Assembly (NCBI GenBank): GCA_029245955.1 | Contig: JAQWOH010000072.1 | Location: 1 to 48,790, forward strand | Direction of reading: 5' to 3' | From: Fuerstiella sp. | GTDB lineage: Bacteria; Planctomycetota; Planctomycetia; Planctomycetales; Planctomycetaceae | DNA: 48,790 bases | Shown: positions 25,521-35,619 of the stretch, piece after piece | Layout: each line of letters opens with the position of its first letter | Position numbering within the stretch: position 1 is the stretch's first letter | Made by a program: the position numbers and the translations under genes | The notes under the pieces: generated by a model | What the model was told of the DNA's origin: nothing | Database searches by the model: none | The model's input: only the letters and a program-made list of their open reading frames with translations

Positions 25521-28500
25521 ATGACATCGTTGATTTCTCGACTGACCATTTTCGCACTTCCAGCCATGGTGCTGTGCGCCAATCTGACCACAGCCAGCCC
25601 ACGGGCCACCGACGAGGCTGCACCCACCGCCGACGATACGAAGCAGGACACCGCCAAAGACAAGGACGAGTGGCTGGTCGAGTCGCCGCCAGGACCTCAC
25701 CGGGAACAGACGGTCGATGTCGAAGAAGGGACGTGGCTCACCGTCGATGTCAGCCCTGACGGCACAAGACTTGTGTTCGATCTGCTGGGCGATCTGTACA
25801 TGATGCCCATCAGTGGTGCAGACGGAACAGGCGGCCGCTTTCCCAGACCATTGACATCCGGCGTTGCATGGGACATGCAGCCACGATTCAGTCACGATGG
25901 AAAGTGGATCGCGTTCACCAGCGATCGCAACGGCAAAGGCGGCAAGGCGGGAGACAACATCTGGGTCATGGATCAGTCTTCCGGCAAAGTGCAGCAGGTC
26001 ACCAACGAATCATACCGACTGCTGAATGGACCGACATGGTCTCCGGATGATCAGTATCTGGTGGCTCGCAAACATTTTACCAGTCGGCGTTCACTTGGTG
26101 CCGGTGAGATGTGGATGTTTCATCGCGACGCCGCAGACGTAAACGCAATGAGTGGCGTTCAGCTGACGGAACGTCCCGACGATCAGAAAGATGTCAACGA
26201 GCCCGTATATTCACCAGACGGCCGCTATCTGTACTACTCACAGGACACAACTGCGGGCAGCACATTTGAATACGACAAGGATTCCAATGGACAGATCTAT
26301 GTCATCAAGCGCCTGGATCTGCAGAAAGGCGAAACAGAATCGTACATCACGGGGCCAGGAGGAGCCTGCCGGCCAACGCCTTCGCCTGATGGCAAGACAC
26401 TGGCTTTTGTTCGTCGAGTCGGTGCGAAAACCGGTCTACACCTGTTCGACACGGACTCCGGTGCGGTGCGTTTAATCTACGATGAACTGGAACGGGACAT
26501 GCAGGAAGCGTGGGCGATTCACGGAGTGTACCCGGCATTCAGCTGGATGCCGGACGGCAGGTCGATCGTGATCTGGGCGAAAGGGAAGATTCGCCGCATT
26601 AACGTGGCTGATGGATCTGCCGAGGTCATTCCGTTCAAAATCAAGGACACTCGGACAATCACGCAAAGCCTTCGGTTTCCGATTGACGCAGCTCCGGACG
26701 AATTTGACGTACGAATGCTGCGGTGGGTGACAACATCACCAGACGGAAAGTCTGTCGTCTTTCAGAGTCTGGGACATTTGTACCTGCGAGACCTGCAGAA
26801 CAATTCGCTGCGGCGACTGACCGAACGGAAAAACGAATTCGAATTCTGTCCCAGCTTTTCACGTGATGGTCGCTTTGTGGTTTACACCACGTGGAATGAT
26901 CGATCTCTGGGGTCCATACGACTCGCGTCCGTCGGCAACCCGAACGGCAACCGGCCGGTGACGATTCGTCCCGGCCATTACCGGAACCCCGTGTTTGCAC
27001 CGAACGGCAGGTCCATTGTTTTCGAAAAGACCAGCGGTGGCAGGCTGAGGTCGCCCTTGTACTCACATGAACCGGGTGTCTATCGAATCGATGTGGCAGG
27101 CGGACAGCCTGAACGGATTTCAAAAACCGGAAAACGACCGCAATTCGGAGCTGACTCTGACCGGCTCTTTCTGCAGCGTTCCAGTTCCGGCAAAGATGCC
27201 GACAATCTTGCGCTGTATTCGGTCGACCTGAACGGTCACGAGGAACGCCAGCACTACAGCAGCAAGTGGGCCACTGATTACTGCATTGCTCCGGACGGCT
27301 CCCGGATTGCCTTCGTTGAACGATTCAACGTTTACGTGGCTCCCTTTGTAAATACGGGGACATCGATCGAACTCGGCCCGAAGTTCCAGGGTCTGCCGGT
27401 CACGAAGCTCAGTGATCAGGCGGGCGACTGGCCTCATTTTTCCGGCGACGGCCAAAGGCTGCACTGGTCACTGGGACCGGATCTGTTTACGGCAGAAATC
27501 AGTGACTTCGTCGGAAAAGCTGCCGAACAGGAAGCAGATAATGACGGCAAAGAACCAAGGGAGTCAGATAAGGCAGTGCCTGCGTCAGTAAACATCGGCT
27601 TCAAAGCAAAACATGCGGCTCCGTCCGGCAGCTTCGCACTTGTGGGTGGCCGCATCATCACCATGGGACCAGCCGGAGTGATTGACGATGGCACGATCAT
27701 CGTGCAACAGAATCGCATCGTCGCAATGGGGCGGAAGGGACGGGTAACGATTCCCGCCGACGCGCGCGTTTTCAACATCAGCGGCCAGGTCGTTTTGCCG
27801 GGGTATGTTGACACACATGCACACGGCGCTCAGGCAACTCAGGGCATAATTCCTCAGCAAAACTGGGTCAACTACGCTCGACTGGCATTCGGCGTGACCA
27901 CGATCCATGATCCTTCCAACAATACCCACAGCATCTTTGCGTCAAGTGAGCTGACAAAGGCGGGGCTGATCACCGGGCCACGTACGTATTCGACAGGCAC
28001 AATCCTGTATGGAGCCAGCGGCAGCTACAAGGCAGAGATTGAGAGTCTGGAAGATGCGAAGTTTCACCTGAAGCGGATGCAGGCCGTCGGGGCATTTTCG
28101 GTCAAGAGTTACAACCAGCCGCGACGCGATCAGCGTCAACAGGTGATTGCCGCAGCGCGCGAATTGAAAATGATGGTGGTCCCCGAAGGAGGTTCCACGT
28201 TCATGCACAACATGACCATGATTGTGGACGGGCACACAGGCATTGAGCATACGCTGCCTGTTCAGACAGCCTATGACGACGTGATGGATCTGTGGCGTAA
28301 CACGGGAGTTGGCTACACCCCGACACTGTCCGTGGCTTACGGTGGAATCACCGGTGAACAATACTGGTACGAGGTCGACGACCTGTGGCTGCACCCGCGG
28401 CTGCAGACTTTCATTCCGCCACATGTGCTGAATCCACGTTCACGCCGCAGAAACAAATCTCCTCTGGAAGATTACAACCACATCCGAGTGGCCAGGATTG

Positions 28501-28916
28501 CAAAGCAGCGAGTGGACGATGGAGGTCTGGTTCAGGCAGGCGGACACGGCCAGTTGAACGGAATCTGTACTCATTGGGAACTGTGGAGTTTCGTGCAGGG
28601 AGGAATGAGTCCCATGCAGGCGCTGCGGAGCGGCACCCTTCATGGTGCCAGGTACCTTGGGCTGGACGGTGATATCGGTTCTCTGGAAGTCGGAAAACTT
28701 GCGGACATCCTGATCATGGAATCCGGCGCCGATCCCACTCAGAAAATTCGTGACTCTCAGAAGATTCAGTACACGATTGCCAACGGACGTATTTTCGAAG
28801 CCGCCAGCATGAAGGAAGTTGGAGGACAGGAGGCCCCGGAGTTTTTCTGGGAGCTGTCAGGACAGGGTCTCAGCTTTCCGCTGATCGGTCTTCCGGGGTG
28901 CAGTTGCCGACAGTGA
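25521..28916 (+). CDS. Secreted TolB-like beta-propeller fused to amidohydrolase
   Basis: The 1131-residue protein has a leader (LTIFALPAMVLCANLTTASP), PD40/TolB-type propeller repeats from about residue 65 to 660 (VDVSPDGTRLVFDLLGDLY, RFSHDGKWIAFTSDRNGKG, FSRDGRFVVYTTWNDRS), and a C-terminal amidohydrolase from about 695 to 1110. The metal motif H766-A-H768 lies in GYVDTHAHGAQ; KSYNQPRRDQRQQ and VDGHTGIEHTLP supply further likely ligands, and SLEVGKLADILIMESGADP closes the barrel. Relatives act on cyclic amides, peptides or similar bonds; the substrate is unknown. It lies between two DUF1549/1553-DUF1501 pairs, 149 nt after the first, which suggests a shared pathway. Confidence 0.9.
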   Translation: MTSLISRLTIFALPAMVLCANLTTASPRATDEAAPTADDTKQDTAKDKDEWLVESPPGPHREQTVDVEEGTWLTVDVSPDGTRLVFDLLGDLYMMPISGADGTGGRFPRPLTSGVAWDMQPRFSHDGKWIAFTSDRNGKGGKAGDNIWVMDQSSGKVQQVTNESYRLLNGPTWSPDDQYLVARKHFTSRRSLGAGEMWMFHRDAADVNAMSGVQLTERPDDQKDVNEPVYSPDGRYLYYSQDTTAGSTFEYDKDSNGQIYVIKRLDLQKGETESYITGPGGACRPTPSPDGKTLAFVRRVGAKTGLHLFDTDSGAVRLIYDELERDMQEAWAIHGVYPAFSWMPDGRSIVIWAKGKIRRINVADGSAEVIPFKIKDTRTITQSLRFPIDAAPDEFDVRMLRWVTTSPDGKSVVFQSLGHLYLRDLQNNSLRRLTERKNEFEFCPSFSRDGRFVVYTTWNDRSLGSIRLASVGNPNGNRPVTIRPGHYRNPVFAPNGRSIVFEKTSGGRLRSPLYSHEPGVYRIDVAGGQPERISKTGKRPQFGADSDRLFLQRSSSGKDADNLALYSVDLNGHEERQHYSSKWATDYCIAPDGSRIAFVERFNVYVAPFVNTGTSIELGPKFQGLPVTKLSDQAGDWPHFSGDGQRLHWSLGPDLFTAEISDFVGKAAEQEADNDGKEPRESDKAVPASVNIGFKAKHAAPSGSFALVGGRIITMGPAGVIDDGTIIVQQNRIVAMGRKGRVTIPADARVFNISGQVVLPGYVDTHAHGAQATQGIIPQQNWVNYARLAFGVTTIHDPSNNTHSIFASSELTKAGLITGPRTYSTGTILYGASGSYKAEIESLEDAKFHLKRMQAVGAFSVKSYNQPRRDQRQQVIAAARELKMMVVPEGGSTFMHNMTMIVDGHTGIEHTLPVQTAYDDVMDLWRNTGVGYTPTLSVAYGGITGEQYWYEVDDLWLHPRLQTFIPPHVLNPRSRRRNKSPLEDYNHIRVARIAKQRVDDGGLVQAGGHGQLNGICTHWELWSFVQGGMSPMQALRSGTLHGARYLGLDGDIGSLEVGKLADILIMESGADPTQKIRDSQKIQYTIANGRIFEAASMKEVGGQEAPEFFWELSGQGLSFPLIGLPGCSCRQ

Positions 28917-29152
28917 GTCGTGTCTGTAAGGATTGAAGGCCTCCGGCAACGGAATCAAAAAATCTCCGAAAACATGTACCAACATCGACTATACTGCCCG
29001 CAGTGGTTTCAGGAAGACTTGTGTACCATAGGCGAGAACCCGACGCCGAGTGACGGATGGCATGGAAGCCTGAAACCAATTTTCTCCGGACAGTCCCGAT
29101 CTGTTCCCGGGTTCCGGGGAAAACCTGACGGGAATATCCGGACATCTGAAGG

Positions 29153-32100
29153 ATGGTGAGGTTGTCAGAAGTTTTAATCGTACTGGTCGTGTTCGCTTCC
29201 TTTTTCACTTCAACCGCCGCCGCGGACGAAGGCGACGCTGCAGTGAGTGCGGACAAACAGGTGACCGCGCAACAGGCGGCATTCTTTGAAACCAAGATCA
29301 GGCCGGTTCTGGTCGAACGCTGCGTCGGATGTCACAGCGGAGACGACCCGGAAAGCGGACTGAAGCTGGAGTCTCGTGAAGATCTGTTGCGCGGGGGCGA
29401 ACTGGGAAGCACTCTGGTACCCGGCAGACCGAAGCAGAGCTTCCTGATCAGCGCCCTGAAGCATGATGAATTTATCAAGATGCCACCGAAGGCAAAACTA
29501 CCGACGCAGCAGGTTGTGGATTTCACTCAGTGGGTGCAAATGGGGGCACCGTGGCCCAATTCCGGAATTGCGATGCCTGCTCCGAAAACCAACCCGGAAG
29601 CCGATACCGGCCAGCGATTTACGGCAGAACAACGCGGTCACTGGGCGTTTCAACCGGTGGCTGCCTCGTCTCCTCCTGAGTTGACTTCTGACTGGCCGCA
29701 GTCGCCGATTGATGCGTTCATATTGAGCCAGCTGAACAAAGCGAATCTGCAGCCTGCGCCACCCGCGGACAGACGGACGCTGATCCGTCGCGCCACATTC
29801 GATCTGACCGGTTTGCCGCCCACACGTGCCGAAGTGGATGCATTTCTGCGCGACGAATCGTCGTCTGCCTTTGCCAAAGTTGTGGACCGTCTGCTGGCGT
29901 CGCCACGCTACGGTGAAAAATGGGGGAGGCACTGGCTGGACGTCGTTCGCTATGCCGATTCCAACGGTCTGGACGAAAATCTTTCATACGCCAACGCTTT
30001 TCGCTATCGCGATTATGTGATCTGTGCATTCAACGACGACAGACCGTACGACCGCTTTGTTCAGGAACAGATTGCGGGAGACCTGTTGCCGGAAGTGAAC
30101 GACGAACGGCAAAACATGGACCGCTACATTGCCACCGGTTTTCTGGCCATCGGTCCGAAAATGCTGGCCGAAGATGACCCGATGAAGATGCAGATGGATA
30201 TTATCGACGAACAGCTCAGCACACTGGGCCAGGCGTTCATGGGACTGACCCTGGGATGTGCACGATGTCACGATCATAAATTCGATCCGCTGCCGACGGA
30301 AGACTATTATTCACTGGCCGGAATCCTGAAAAGCAGCAAGACGATGGAAAACCACAAGGTGGTGGCCGTCTGGTATGAACGTCCGCTTGTTTCCAGCGAT
30401 GTCACGGAACAGATCGCGTCCATCGACAAAGCCGTGGCCGACACAAATTTGAGAATTGAGCAGCTCACGAATGCTCAGCGAGAGCGCATCAGGCAGCAGA
30501 TGCAGACTGAGTTTGGCCGATATCTGCTGGCAACTGCGGCGCTGGATCGCTTCGAGAAACAGACGAAAACACATCGTGAGTCGGTGAATGCCGGCAACTC
30601 TCCGTTTGCGGTGCACAACGGTTCGGTGCTGTTCGAGGCGGAAACCTTCCATCGAGGCAACGTGGAACGCCTCACCGATGGGTACGGCGAGGGCATTGGT
30701 GTCATCGCCACTCGGGGAGCCGCGTATGCAGAATATGATCTGCATGTTGATCAGGCAGGACAGTATGCTCTCGAGATTCGCCACGCAGCGGCCGATAGTC
30801 GCCCGCTGAATGTAATCGTCAACGGCAAAACCGTTCAGAAGGCGGTCGCCGGTCAGGTGACAGGCAGTTGGTATCCGGATACACAGCGTTGGTTCGCGGC
30901 CGGACAGTTTGATCTTGCAGCGGGTCAGAACACGCTGAAGCTGGACTCTGCCAAAGTCTACCCCCACATCGATCAGCTGCAGCTGGTGTACCGCGGCCCG
31001 GAGCCGTGGCCTTTTCCGGCGCCCCCGCCGATGTCGCTGACACAGATCGCTGCGCTGCACAAAGTGAATCCGGAATTGTCGTTTGTGTGGCGGGAGTTTC
31101 TTAAGCAGGTCGCTGCCGGCAAACTGACTGAGTTTCCGTCGTTCGTTACGTGGCAGTCATTCGCACGCCTCAACGATGACACGTTCGCACGCGATGCGTC
31201 AAAGGTGCTGAATGAACTGTCGTCAACTGACGGGCTTGGCGCAACGACGCCATCAAGTCTGAAGATCGCACTGTTGCAGGCGACACCGCAATCACTGGCT
31301 GAAGTCGCCAGCGTTTACCAGCAGCTGCTGGACACCTTCACCGATCAATCGAACGATGACAATGTATTAAAACAGGAATGGTATCGGTTACCATCACCCC
31401 TGCCGGGCCCGTCCGAAATCGCACCGTCTATGCTGCCGACGGAACCAAGACGGGAGTTACAGGCACTGCAGGATAAACTTCAGCAGTTGACGTCATCCCG
31501 TCCAACGTATGACGTAGCCATGGGCGTCACCGAAGCAGCTGCGGAGGATCTGCGGGTCCACCTGCGAGGCAGTCATATTGCGCTGGGAAAAACGGTGCCG
31601 CGTCGTTTCCCTCGCATCATCAGCGGTGTGGAAAAGTTCCCGATTGCAGAACACGAAAGCGGACGACTGCAACTGGCGAAATGGCTCAGCAGTCCGCAGC
31701 ATCCTTTGACCGGACGAGTGCTGGTCAACCGCGTCTGGCACTGGCGATTTGGACGTGGATTATCACCAACGGTGGATAATTTCGGCCTGCTGGGCCAGCC
31801 CCCGACTCATCCGGAACTTCTGGACTGGCTGACTCGCCGTTTTCTGGACAGCGGCGGTTCGATCAAGCAGTTACATCGCCTGATGATGCTCTCCAGCACG
31901 TATCAGATGAGCACTCAGTTCTCAGAGGCCTCCCGCAAAGCAGATCCCGAAAACAAGTTACTTTGGCGGTTTCGGCGGCGGAGACTGACCGCTGAAGAGA
32001 TGCGAGATTCGCTGATCGCCCTGGGGGCCGGGCTCAAACACCGTGTCGGTGGTTCGCTGTTGAAGGTCAAAAACAGAGGATACGTCACGGTCTCCGGCAC

Positions 32101-32533
32101 GAATCTTACGGATGAGTACCAAAGTCTGCGACGATCTGTCTACCTGCCGGTCGTGCGCAGTGCCGTATATGAAGTGCTGCAGACCTTCGACTTCCCTGAC
32201 CCTGCAGTCGCCGCGGGCGTTCGACAGACATCTACCGTTGCTCCACAGGCGTTGATGATGATGAACAGTAAACTGGTTGACCGGCAGACGCTGGCGATGG
32301 CGCAGCGTCTGCTGGCATTACCGTCGGATTCCGAACGAATCACCACTGCATTCGAAGCTGCGTTACATCGTCCGCCTGATGTTGCCGAAGTCGAATCAGG
32401 CAGACATTTTGTGCGGCAGGCGCAGCGGCTTACGAGTGCGACTGAACAGAAGGCTGACGGCGATCTGCTGCGAGCATGGCAGAGTTATTGTCGTGTGCTG
32501 CTGTCGTCCAATGAGTTCGTTTATGTTGAGTAG
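29153..32533 (+). CDS. Second PSCyt1-DUF1549-DUF1553 protein with CBM-like insert
   Basis: The 1126-residue protein has a leader (VLIVLVVFASFFTSTAAADE), CVGCH (C57, C60, H61), a DUF1549 domain with CARCH (C369, C372, H373), a CBM6/35-like jelly-roll insert (VLFEAETFHRGNVERLTDGY; FDLAAGQNTLKLDSA), and DUF1553 (RVLVNRVWHWRFGRGLSPTV; STVAPQALMMMNSKL). Its insert differs from that of the first copy, although the flanking domains correspond, so this is an ancient rather than recent duplicate. ATG 29153 lies too close to its only GAAGG; a TTG at 29162 would fit that site better, so the start is uncertain by three codons. The DUF1501 gene starts 4 nt after the stop. Confidence 0.92.
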   Translation: MVRLSEVLIVLVVFASFFTSTAAADEGDAAVSADKQVTAQQAAFFETKIRPVLVERCVGCHSGDDPESGLKLESREDLLRGGELGSTLVPGRPKQSFLISALKHDEFIKMPPKAKLPTQQVVDFTQWVQMGAPWPNSGIAMPAPKTNPEADTGQRFTAEQRGHWAFQPVAASSPPELTSDWPQSPIDAFILSQLNKANLQPAPPADRRTLIRRATFDLTGLPPTRAEVDAFLRDESSSAFAKVVDRLLASPRYGEKWGRHWLDVVRYADSNGLDENLSYANAFRYRDYVICAFNDDRPYDRFVQEQIAGDLLPEVNDERQNMDRYIATGFLAIGPKMLAEDDPMKMQMDIIDEQLSTLGQAFMGLTLGCARCHDHKFDPLPTEDYYSLAGILKSSKTMENHKVVAVWYERPLVSSDVTEQIASIDKAVADTNLRIEQLTNAQRERIRQQMQTEFGRYLLATAALDRFEKQTKTHRESVNAGNSPFAVHNGSVLFEAETFHRGNVERLTDGYGEGIGVIATRGAAYAEYDLHVDQAGQYALEIRHAAADSRPLNVIVNGKTVQKAVAGQVTGSWYPDTQRWFAAGQFDLAAGQNTLKLDSAKVYPHIDQLQLVYRGPEPWPFPAPPPMSLTQIAALHKVNPELSFVWREFLKQVAAGKLTEFPSFVTWQSFARLNDDTFARDASKVLNELSSTDGLGATTPSSLKIALLQATPQSLAEVASVYQQLLDTFTDQSNDDNVLKQEWYRLPSPLPGPSEIAPSMLPTEPRRELQALQDKLQQLTSSRPTYDVAMGVTEAAAEDLRVHLRGSHIALGKTVPRRFPRIISGVEKFPIAEHESGRLQLAKWLSSPQHPLTGRVLVNRVWHWRFGRGLSPTVDNFGLLGQPPTHPELLDWLTRRFLDSGGSIKQLHRLMMLSSTYQMSTQFSEASRKADPENKLLWRFRRRRLTAEEMRDSLIALGAGLKHRVGGSLLKVKNRGYVTVSGTNLTDEYQSLRRSVYLPVVRSAVYEVLQTFDFPDPAVAAGVRQTSTVAPQALMMMNSKLVDRQTLAMAQRLLALPSDSERITTAFEAALHRPPDVAEVESGRHFVRQAQRLTSATEQKADGDLLRAWQSYCRVLLSSNEFVYVE

Positions 32534-32537
32534 CCCA

Positions 32538-33956
32538 ATGAAAAACCAGCAACACTGGAATTCAGAAGCGACAAATTGCCGCCGCACAATGCTGCAGCAG
32601 GCGAGTGCAGGATTTGGCGCTCTGGCACTGGCCAGCCTGCTTGCAGAAGAATCACGCGGTGAAACAACGAACAATCTGCGCAAACGCCTGCCCCATTTTG
32701 CGGCGAAAGCGAAACGCGTCATTTTCCTGTTCATGCATGGCGGGCCGTCTCAGGTGGACACCTTTGACTATAAGCCTCAGCTGCAGAAGGATGACAACAA
32801 GCCACTTCCGTTTGACAAGCCGCGGGTCGTGTCTGCTGAAACAGGCAACCTGCTGGCGTCTCCGTTCAACTTTCAGCAGTATGGTGAAACGGGCAGTTTC
32901 GTCAGTGAAATATTTCCGCACCTGGCAAAACATGTCGACGACCTGACGTTTGTGAAATCGGTGCACGGATCCAATTCGCGTCATGGCGCCGCCCTGCTGG
33001 AACTGCATACCGGCAGCGATACATTCGTGCGTCCCAGTCTGGGCAGCTGGCTGACCTACGGCCTGGGGACCGAGAATCAGAATCTGCCCGGCTATTTGAC
33101 AATCTGCCCGTCTTTGACGCACGGCGGTTCCAACAACTGGGGGTCGGCTTTCCTGCCGGCCGCCTACGCGGGCACGCCACTGGGCAATGCGGGAACTGCT
33201 TCGGAAAATGCCAGAATCCCTTTCATACGGGGAAAAACAACAAATACGCTGCAGCGTCTGGAACTTGATCTGCTGAACAGAATGAATCGGGATCGACTGA
33301 CCGTGACTGGTCCTGATTCGGAACTGCAGAGCCGCATCGAATCTTTCGAACTGGCATTTCGTCTGCAGCGTGAGGCTCCGGAAGTTCAGAACATCTCCGA
33401 CGAAGCAGGACACACGCTGAGTATGTACGGCATCAATGAAGACGCTACGAAAGACTTCGGTATTCAATGTCTTCTGGCCCGCCGCTTTGCCGAACGAGGA
33501 GTCCGCTTTATTCAACTGTCGCACAGCTACAAATGGGATCAGCACGGCGATCTGAAGAACGGGCATTCACGAAACGCTCGAGAAGTCGACCAGCCGATTT
33601 CCGCACTGCTGACGGATCTTAAGCAACGGGGTTTGCTGGAGGACACACTTGTGTGGTGGGGCGGTGAGTTTGGCAGGACGCCGGTTTCTCAGGGCAGTCG
33701 CAACGGTCGTGACCACAACCCGCATGCCTGCACCATGTGGTTCTGTGGCGGAGGAATGAAGGCGGGGGTACAGCATGGTGCAACGGACGAATACGGTTAT
33801 TACGCGGTGAGGGATAAAGTCCATTTTCACGACCTGCACGCTACGATTCTGCACCTGATGGGCTTAAACCATGAGCGACTGACATACCGACACGCCGGCC
33901 GCGACTTTCGTCTCACCGACCTGTACGGCGACGTGATTCACGAACTGCTTGCATAG
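32538..33956 (+). CDS. Second DUF1501 protein of the unit
   Basis: The 472-residue product carries RR in NCRRTMLQQASAGFGALALA, a Tat-like leader, then FMHGGPSQVDTFDYKPQLQK, NNWGSAFLPAAYAGTPLGN, WWGGEFGRTPVSQG and GRDHNPHACTMWFCGGGMK, the DUF1501 signatures, ending LMGLNHERLTYRH. It is 4 nt after the second DUF1549/1553 gene. The frame is open further upstream but that part overlaps the preceding gene; ATG 32538 is chosen and ATG 32523 (overlapping the stop) is the alternative. Same fold as the first DUF1501 protein, but distinct in sequence. Confidence 0.92.
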   Translation: MKNQQHWNSEATNCRRTMLQQASAGFGALALASLLAEESRGETTNNLRKRLPHFAAKAKRVIFLFMHGGPSQVDTFDYKPQLQKDDNKPLPFDKPRVVSAETGNLLASPFNFQQYGETGSFVSEIFPHLAKHVDDLTFVKSVHGSNSRHGAALLELHTGSDTFVRPSLGSWLTYGLGTENQNLPGYLTICPSLTHGGSNNWGSAFLPAAYAGTPLGNAGTASENARIPFIRGKTTNTLQRLELDLLNRMNRDRLTVTGPDSELQSRIESFELAFRLQREAPEVQNISDEAGHTLSMYGINEDATKDFGIQCLLARRFAERGVRFIQLSHSYKWDQHGDLKNGHSRNAREVDQPISALLTDLKQRGLLEDTLVWWGGEFGRTPVSQGSRNGRDHNPHACTMWFCGGGMKAGVQHGATDEYGYYAVRDKVHFHDLHATILHLMGLNHERLTYRHAGRDFRLTDLYGDVIHELLA

Positions 33957-34004
33957 CTGCTGCAGTGTACAGGGCAGCGCTTACAGAGCCGGACGGCCCC
34001 GATG

Positions 34005-34030
34005 CTTCACCTGTTGAGAAAATGGTGAAG
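34005..34030. terminator. Hairpin between convergent genes
   Basis: CTTCACC (34005-34011) and GGTGAAG (34024-34030) form a 7-bp stem with a 12-nt loop, followed by TTT on the plus strand. It lies in the 84-nt gap between the convergent DUF1501 genes, where a bidirectional terminator is expected. Confidence 0.5.
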
Positions 34031-34040
34031 TTTCAGCGGC

Positions 34041-35390
34041 CTATACCAGTTCACGCAGCGGGCGGTACTGCCGATCCAGCAGGTACCGAGGGCGTCCGTT
34101 AAGATCCGTCACCGTGGCGTGATCAACGTCGATTCCCAAATTGCGATAAATCGTCGCAAAGATCTCCTGAAAGTGGACCGGTCTGTCGGTGGGTTCTTCT
34201 GCATAGCGATTGGTCGTGCCAATGACCTGCCCCACCGGCATGCCACCGCCGGCCAGCAGGGCAAACGTGTTTCTGCTCCAGTGGTCTCGACCCGCGTTGG
34301 CGTTGATCTTGGGAGTACGACCGAACTCGCCCCACACCACAACCGTGACATCATCCTGCAGCTCATGACGATAAAGATCATCAATAAGAGCCGACAGTCC
34401 CTGATCCAGCAAAGGGATGACTTTGCGTCCGTTGACGAAATTCCCGCTGTGCCAGTCGAAATCAGCGAAGGTGGCTGACACGCAACGGGCACCGGCCTGA
34501 ACGAGTCGTCGGGCCAGCAGAAATTTTGACATAATGGCCTTGTAGCCTTTGGAACTGTACGGCAGCGCCTCGGGATCATCCTTGCCATAACTGGCACGAA
34601 CCTCCGGATCCTCCTGATCCAGATCCAGCGCATCCGCCAGCCGACTTGATGTGAGAACATTCAGAGCCTGTTCGGTGAATGGGTCCAGTGCTGACACGTC
34701 GCGCTGCTGTTCAACGTTTCTTCGAAACTGATCGAAGGTGGACAGCAATTGGCGTCGATGACCAAGACGATCAACGGTGATGCCGTTCAGAGTCATGCTG
34801 GACTTCGAGTCACCCTGAGGCTGAAACGGCTGATGCGCGGCCCCCAGGAAACCAGCTCCCGGATGATTATACGGAAGATGTTCCATCTTCATGAACAAAT
34901 CAATGCCGGCAGGAACAGCGGGATTCGCCGGCCCCTGAAGTTTCGACACGACGGCCTCAAAGCAGGGCAGACCGCCCTGTGGCTGATTTGCAGATTTTCG
35001 GCCCGTCACACATTGAAATGAAGAATGCCGACCGTCCGAACCAACCACGGTACGGACCGTCACAAGGCGGTCCATACGCTGTGCCAGCCCCGGCATCAAC
35101 TCGCTGATCTGCACCCCCGGCAGACTGGTTGAAATCGGATTAAACTCGCCGCGAATATCGGCTGGTGCACCGGGCTTCAGATCGATCATGTCCTGATGCG
35201 GCGGACCGCCGGTCAGGTAGATCATGATCACAGACTTGTGCCGGCCCTGCGGTCGCGTTGCAGAAGCCTCGGCCTGCAGCAGCTGCGGCAGAGACAGTCC
35301 GCCCATCGCCAGACCACCCACCTGCAATAGCGATCGCCGCGAAAGGCCATCGCAGTGGCGATGCGACAAGTTACCGAAGATGTTTAACAT
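34041..35390 (-). CDS. DUF1501 protein (third, transcribed alone)
   Basis: The 449-residue protein has a Tat leader (LSRRSLLQVGGLAMGGLSLP) and DUF1501 signatures: MIYLTGGPPHQDMIDLKP, VRTVVGSDGRHSSFQCVTGR, YNHPGAGFLGAAHQPFQP, VVWGEFGRTPKINANAGRDH and NRYAEEPTDRPVHFQEIFAT. It belongs to a different DUF1501 subgroup from the two plus-strand copies, with HQD in place of the QIDTFD/QVDTFD motif. No DUF1549/1553 partner lies immediately upstream on its strand (upstream is the divergent M81 gene), so a partner could be encoded elsewhere. Molecular function unknown. Confidence 0.9.
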   Translation of the reverse strand: MLNIFGNLSHRHCDGLSRRSLLQVGGLAMGGLSLPQLLQAEASATRPQGRHKSVIMIYLTGGPPHQDMIDLKPGAPADIRGEFNPISTSLPGVQISELMPGLAQRMDRLVTVRTVVGSDGRHSSFQCVTGRKSANQPQGGLPCFEAVVSKLQGPANPAVPAGIDLFMKMEHLPYNHPGAGFLGAAHQPFQPQGDSKSSMTLNGITVDRLGHRRQLLSTFDQFRRNVEQQRDVSALDPFTEQALNVLTSSRLADALDLDQEDPEVRASYGKDDPEALPYSSKGYKAIMSKFLLARRLVQAGARCVSATFADFDWHSGNFVNGRKVIPLLDQGLSALIDDLYRHELQDDVTVVVWGEFGRTPKINANAGRDHWSRNTFALLAGGGMPVGQVIGTTNRYAEEPTDRPVHFQEIFATIYRNLGIDVDHATVTDLNGRPRYLLDRQYRPLRELV

Positions 35391-35619
35391 CCGGAGATAC
35401 CTCGCAGTTTCATGTCCCGATCGTACGACGTTAGTATGACACCATTCAGAGGATGTTGGAATCGTGATCGCGTTGGAATTTTGGATGTCCCAGAGGGCGG
35501 CGGACGGGGAATAGTCGCAGAATCAGCATCCTCCACAGCTAAAGGTGTGTCCCAGCCTCCGTACCTGCGGCCCCGGTTCTGATACAATTGCAGACCATTG
35601 ACACCAGCACCAGTCTTAA

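Noticed and set aside
32277..32537. Upstream extension of the second DUF1501 frame
   Set aside because: It overlaps the end of the DUF1549/1553 gene in another frame; the Tat-like leader begins only after 32538.
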